Source: Nitrincola salilacus (GTDB lineage Bacteria > Pseudomonadota > Gammaproteobacteria > Pseudomonadales > Balneatricaceae). From it: 64,000 nucleotides of DNA. The position numbers were made by a program, and so were the translations under genes. Shown here piece by piece: positions 63,925 to 64,000 of this stretch. The stretch lies in contig NZ_CP176580.1 in NCBI RefSeq assembly GCF_046271865.1, positions 4,588,001 through 4,652,000 on the forward strand, in the 5' to 3' direction. The notes under the pieces are model-generated. The model searched no databases. It saw nothing but the letters and a program-made list of their open reading frames with translations, and was not told the DNA's origin. Position 1 is the first letter of the stretch, and each line of letters opens with the position of its first letter.

Positions 63925-64000
63925 GATTCACCCCGGATAAACTGGTACCCTTGGCCGCGCACCGTTTTGATCAACTCCGGGGCGTCCTCATGCTGTCGCG
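63921..64000 (-). CDS. Response regulator, C-terminal fragment (OmpR family)
   Basis: The last 26 codons are visible and the gene runs off the window. APELIKTVRGQGYQFI is the wing of an OmpR-type DNA-binding domain. It overlaps the kinase gene by four bases and forms a two-component pair with it. Confidence 0.85.
   Translation of the reverse strand, partial: RQHEDAPELIKTVRGQGYQFIRGES

Overview
This window is chromosomal DNA of a marine-type gammaproteobacterium. The gene set (GlnE, GlnK-AmtB with a sigma-54 promoter, PhoPQ close to the pseudomonad type, ComM, UbiK, Rep, TRAP transport, cytochrome c5, a PsrA-type operator) points to Oceanospirillales, perhaps a Marinobacterium-like member of Oceanospirillaceae. 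That placement is inference from gene content and protein character; no search was run.

Layout. 1-7.5 kb is an envelope polysaccharide/LPS region: the end of a family 2 glycosyltransferase, a DUF4160-DUF2442 pair, a DinB-fold protein, an SHMT-like PLP enzyme, then a tightly overlapping minus-strand operon (ELM1-like protein, GT4, O-antigen ligase, GT4). 7.6-10.3 kb is an AT-rich accessory patch with a frameshifted hypothetical gene, a probable membrane-active toxin split by one in-frame stop, a membrane protein that may be its immunity partner, and an ABC-F remnant. 10.4-26.4 kb is mostly housekeeping: MATE efflux, ilvE, glnE, a DUF47-Pit phosphate uptake pair, argE-argA, a pepSY-phoP-phoQ operon, ald and ilvD. 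26.5-35.8 kb holds an HDOD signalling protein, a chemoreceptor, a DctPQM TRAP transporter, 3-hydroxybutyrate dehydrogenase and its divergent sigma-54 activator, with readable promoter and operators. 36.4-39.1 kb is a diguanylate cyclase gene cut by a complete IS1380-family element with intact target duplication. 39.3-48.2 kb carries a quinone oxidoreductase, a second chemoreceptor, an SBP-PAS-GGDEF-EAL protein and transporters. 48.3-52.6 kb looks like a small defence island beside tRNA-Arg: a MazG-like gene coupled to a GIY-YIG/SF1-helicase/S24-peptidase fusion, an unlisted small secreted His/Cys-rich peptide, a membrane NERD nuclease-like protein, and an inverted tRNA-Arg fragment. 52.8-64 kb returns to core genes: cytochrome c5, rep, GGDEF-EAL, comM, ubiK, glnK-amtB and a second PII gene, then a CpxA-like kinase with the tail of its regulator.

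The strongest candidates for something new are (1) the MazG plus GIY-YIG-helicase-S24 operon, whose S24 part keeps a LexA-like Ala-Gly cleavage motif and the Ser/Lys pair, suggesting a nuclease-helicase released or switched off by self-cleavage; and (2) a recurrent pattern of 12-16 bp tandem arrays anchored on stop codons at six unrelated genes, which multiplies stop codons in one or all frames. All starts, motifs and repeats were read by eye; where several starts were possible the one with a Shine-Dalgarno sequence was preferred.
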